From DASXTB01 sp036505615 (lineage in GTDB: Bacteria; Acidobacteriota; UBA6911; JACQSX01), in the NCBI GenBank assembly GCA_036505615.1, contig DASXTB010000440.1, positions 1 to 6,613 on the forward strand: a stretch of DNA of 6,613 nucleotides, in the 5' to 3' direction. Below, piece after piece: positions 4,969-6,613 of the stretch. Every line of letters begins with the position of its first letter. The stretch's first letter is position 1. A model generated the notes under the pieces. The model was not told the origin of the DNA. It saw only the letters and a list, made by a program, of their open reading frames with translations, and did not search any database. The translations under genes and the position numbers were made by a program.

Positions 4969-5964
4969 ATGAGAAAAGACGGCAAGAAGCGAGTGTTTTC
5001 CGGCATCCAGCCCACCGGGAATATCCACTTAGGCAACTACTTGGGGGCCATTCGAAACTGGGTCGCTTCCCAGGAAGAATTCGATAACATCTTTTGTATT
5101 GTAGATTTGCATGCTATTACGGTTCCCCAAGACCCTCTCTCCTTGAAGACGAAAACCCGCGAGCTTGCGGCGATCTTATTAGCCGCCGGCATTGATCCTG
5201 GGCGTTCCGTTCTCTTTGTGCAGTCGCAGGTCAGCGCTCATGCAGAGCTGGCATGGATACTCAACTGCCTTATACCGATGGGGTGGATGCAGCGGATGAC
5301 ACAATTCAAGGAAAAGTCACAGAAGCAGAAGGAACAGGTCTTCGTTGGGCTGTTCGACTACCCGGCATTAATGGCTGCTGACATTCTGTTATACGAGACC
5401 GATCTGGTGCCCGTAGGCGAGGACCAGAAACAGCACTTGGAGTTGACCCGGGACGTTGCCCAGCGCTTCAATTCCATTTACGGGCAGATTTTCAAGCTGC
5501 CCGATGCTGTGATTTCCGAAAAGGGCGCGCGCATTATGGGTCTCGATGATCCGACCAAGAAGATGAGCAAGAGTGAAGACCGGCCGGATCACGCACTCTA
5601 TTTGCTGGATTCGCCCACCGAGATCAGATCGAAGATTATGAAAGCCACCACCGATTCGCTGCGTGAGATCCGTTTTGACGAGGGCCGCCCGGGGCTTTAC
5701 AACTTGTTGTCCATTTACGAGATTCTGACCGCGATGCAGAAAAGCGAAATAGAAGCGCGTTTCCAGGGGCGAGGCTACGCGGATCTGAAGCGGGACCTCG
5801 CCGAGATAATAGTTGAAAGCTTGAAGCCTCTACAGGCGCGTTATCGTGAATTTGCCGCCGACACGACACGGATAGATGCCTTGCTGGCCGAAGGAGCCTC
5901 GCGGGTCCGTCCGATCGCCCAAAGGACATTAGGCCTAGTCAAGGAGAGAATGGGACTCGGCTAG
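4969..5964 (+). CDS. trpS: Tryptophanyl-tRNA synthetase
   Basis: This complete 331-residue class I aminoacyl-tRNA synthetase charges tRNA-Trp with tryptophan using ATP in the cytoplasm. SGIQPTGNIHLGNYLGAI (11-28) holds the HIGH-type ATP motif (His20-Leu-Gly-Asn23). KMSKS is intact at 198-202. FCIVDLHAIT, PALMAADILLYETDLVPVGEDQKQHLELTRDVA and the C-terminal helical part match bacterial TrpRS, and the length agrees with the family (about 330). The start is the ATG at 4969 because KKRVFSGIQPTGN follows almost at once. No Shine-Dalgarno precedes it (CTTCCCTGTGAC), suggesting leaderless translation. It is the only housekeeping gene here and no tryptophan biosynthesis gene is adjacent. Confidence 0.98.
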   Translation: MRKDGKKRVFSGIQPTGNIHLGNYLGAIRNWVASQEEFDNIFCIVDLHAITVPQDPLSLKTKTRELAAILLAAGIDPGRSVLFVQSQVSAHAELAWILNCLIPMGWMQRMTQFKEKSQKQKEQVFVGLFDYPALMAADILLYETDLVPVGEDQKQHLELTRDVAQRFNSIYGQIFKLPDAVISEKGARIMGLDDPTKKMSKSEDRPDHALYLLDSPTEIRSKIMKATTDSLREIRFDEGRPGLYNLLSIYEILTAMQKSEIEARFQGRGYADLKRDLAEIIVESLKPLQARYREFAADTTRIDALLAEGASRVRPIAQRTLGLVKERMGLG

Positions 5965-6010
5965 GCCGGATCGCGCGCATCTTGATCTGTTGCCTCTTGC
6001 GGGTGCGGAA

Positions 6011-6201
6011 GCGTGCGCTGGAGTTTGGGACAATTTAAAGACCGTTGATTGCCTGTCTGAGGCGCGCCGGAGGCGCGCTGGGCGCCGCGAAGCGGCGCTA
6101 TTGGAGAGACGCCCCGTGGGGCGTCTCCTGCACGATGAAAGATTGTGCGGGAGACGGCCCACCGGCCGTCTCTCCAAAATGTCCAAACTCCAGGGCGCGC
6201 C
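6011..6201. repeat. Palindrome-rich element of about 190 bp with terminal inverted repeats (REP/MITE-like)
   Basis: TGGAGTTTGGGACAATTT (6019-6036) is inverted at 6176-6192 (AAAATGTCCAAACTCCA) with one or two single-base indels. The match extends outward into GCG-rich flanks to about 6011 and 6201. Inside lie consecutive hairpins: 6062-6068/6072-6078, 6082-6088/6092-6098, 6106-6115/6118-6127 (10 bp), 6130-6136/6142-6148 and 6151-6159/6164-6172 (9 bp). No reading frame here resembles a protein. The terminal repeats and nested stems suggest a small non-autonomous mobile element or a REP cluster. Confidence 0.6.
6061..6079. repeat. Exact 19-bp hairpin repeat, copy 1 (copy 2 at 6194-6212)
   Basis: The same 19 bases, GGCGCGCCGGAGGCGCGCT, occur at 6061-6079 and 6194-6212. 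Each folds into a 7-bp stem with a GGA triloop. In both places a CCGC-GAA-GCGG hairpin follows within about 5-10 nt (6085-6095 and 6217-6227). The pair of hairpins is therefore a repeated two-stem module. Confidence 0.7.
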
Positions 6202-6227
6202 GGAGGCGCGCTAAGGCCGCGAAGCGG
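6194..6227. repeat. Second copy of the two-hairpin module
   Basis: The exact 19-bp hairpin (6194-6212) is followed by CCGC-GAA-GCGG (6217-6227). This copy lies partly inside and partly outside the right terminal repeat of the element at 6011-6201. The boundaries of that element are therefore uncertain. Confidence 0.65.
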
Positions 6228-6241
6228 ACCAATAGCAGTAG

Positions 6242-6279
6242 CCGGGGGTGCCCAGGCGCGGAGCGCCAGGCACCCCCGG
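6242..6279. repeat. Long perfect-stem hairpin
   Basis: CCGGGGGTGCC (6242-6252) pairs perfectly with GGCACCCCCGG (6269-6279). Nested inside, GGCGC (6255-6259) pairs with GCGCC (6263-6267) around a GGA triloop. Only a 2-by-1 internal bulge interrupts 16 base pairs. There is no T-run after it. It belongs to the hairpin series downstream of trpS. Confidence 0.7.
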
Positions 6280-6302
6280 TCAGCGATTCCCCGCACGGAA
6301 TC

Positions 6303-6328
6303 GGACCGCGCAAGCGGTCCCATTTTTT
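6303..6328 (+). terminator. Intrinsic terminator downstream of trpS
   Basis: GGACCGC (6303-6309) and GCGGTCC (6314-6320) form a 7-bp stem with a GCAA loop, followed after CA by TTTTTT (6323-6328). It is the first hairpin with a proper T-run after the trpS stop, about 340 nt downstream, so the repeats may be carried in the trpS transcript. A second stem, CGATTCC/GGAATCG (6284-6290/6297-6303), abuts it. Confidence 0.6.
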
Positions 6329-6372
6329 CCTTCAGTTTTCCTTCATTCTTTCTTCGTAAATTCCCCGGCAGC

Positions 6373-6402
6373 CACCGGCGGTCTCTCAAAAAATGTCCAA
6401 AC
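6373..6402 (+). repeat. Degenerate second copy of the element's right end
   Basis: CACCGGC, GTCTCTC and AAAATGTCCAAAC occur here in the same order and spacing as at 6160-6188, with only small differences. This is a diverged extra copy of the terminus of the 6011-6201 element, showing that the unit exists in more than one copy locally. Confidence 0.55.
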
Positions 6403-6406
6403 CCGA

Positions 6407-6473
6407 GAGCCCGCGAAGCGGGCGGCAGAAAAGCTGGTGTCATCGGAGTTTCTGTCGCCCGCGATGCGGGCTC
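6407..6473. repeat. Imperfect inverted repeat with 25-nt arms, each arm a hairpin
   Basis: The left arm 6407-6431 and right arm 6449-6473 are inverted copies with a few mismatches, around a 17-nt loop. Each arm folds on its own: GCCCGC-GAA-GCGGGC (6409-6423) and GCCCGC-GAT-GCGGGC (6457-6471). Two inverted hairpins with a short spacer is the arrangement of REPIN doublets. The mismatches fall mainly in the loops and one stem base. Confidence 0.6.
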
Positions 6474-6519
6474 AAATCCATCAAATACTGCAAACTCCCC
6501 GGGTTCCGCTTCGTGTTCG

Positions 6520-6613
6520 GTATCATGACATCCTTTACACTTTGTATCAGGACATCCTTTACACGAAAAGGTAAAAAGGGAGCTCCTAAGATTGGAGGCA
6601 GGAGTGCCCTGGA
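6520..6613 (+). mobile_element. Left end of a probable IS481-like insertion sequence (cut by window edge)
   Basis: Two direct copies of a 21-nt motif (6520-6540 and 6544-6564, one mismatch, period 24) share GACATCCTTTACAC. Such doubled GACATCCTTTACAC ends are recalled from IS481-family elements, where they form the terminal region read by the transposase. A good ribosome site and a start codon follow at 6592-6606. The true tip and the other end are not visible, so family and boundaries are tentative. Confidence 0.45.
6604..6613 (+). CDS. First codons of a probable IS481-like transposase (continues past window)
   Basis: GGAGG (6594-6598) lies 5 nt before a GTG at 6604, and the frame begins M-P-W. 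Integrase-type transposases of the IS481 family often begin MPW followed by a basic or acidic stretch, which fits the doubled IS-like motif just upstream. Only three full codons are visible, so the call rests on context and is tentative. Confidence 0.3.

Noticed and set aside
6061..6473. CRISPR array
   Set aside because: The repeats are palindromic units of different lengths with no regular spacers and no cas genes.
5935..6574. Several overlapping frames of 70-160 codons on both strands
   Set aside because: They arise from GC-rich hairpin repeats and give low-complexity Arg/Ala/Gly/Pro translations.

Overview
The window looks like accessory chromosomal DNA from a moderately GC-rich soil-type bacterium. 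The mix of a MASE1 membrane sensor, stress-type genes, palindromic intergenic repeats and an IS481-like end suggests something Acidobacteriota-like. That assignment is an impression from recalled gene styles, not a demonstrated placement. Only trpS is a core gene.

Layout. 1-461 (-) is the N-terminal part of a MASE1-domain membrane protein, cut by the left edge. 462-667 is non-coding, with a degenerate tRNA-like fragment and a hairpin. 668-901 (-) is a small zinc-ribbon protein. It diverges from 1134-1808 (+), a dienelactone-hydrolase-like alpha/beta hydrolase. 1809-1965 is a palindromic repeat between convergent genes. 1966-3309 (-) is an erythromycin-esterase-family protein, divergent from 3440-3862 (+), a two-CBS-domain protein close to mycobacterial Hrp1 and unusually rich in cysteine. 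A 5' stump of what looks like a PRC-barrel gene follows (3906-3983) and runs into the 3' end of a phosphoribosyltransferase-like gene (3950-4621, -). 4622-4968 is a divergent regulatory region. 4969-5964 (+) is trpS, with no Shine-Dalgarno. 5965-6613 is packed with hairpins and inverted repeats and ends in the left end of a probable IS481-like insertion sequence.

How the genes may work together. PRTase, erythromycin-esterase, DLH-type hydrolase and paired-CBS modules also occur, partly fused, in the Mycobacterium tuberculosis DosR dormancy regulon (Rv2030c, Rv0571c, Rv2626c/Hrp1). Here they are separate neighbouring genes. Three promoters in this block (zinc ribbon, CBS protein, PRTase) share nearly identical hexamers, TTGCG(C/G)-N16-TAAAAT, and a fourth weaker one resembles them. 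The most interesting reading is a small co-regulated stress module of split domains, sitting between repeats and carrying signs of rearrangement. The joint function is inference.
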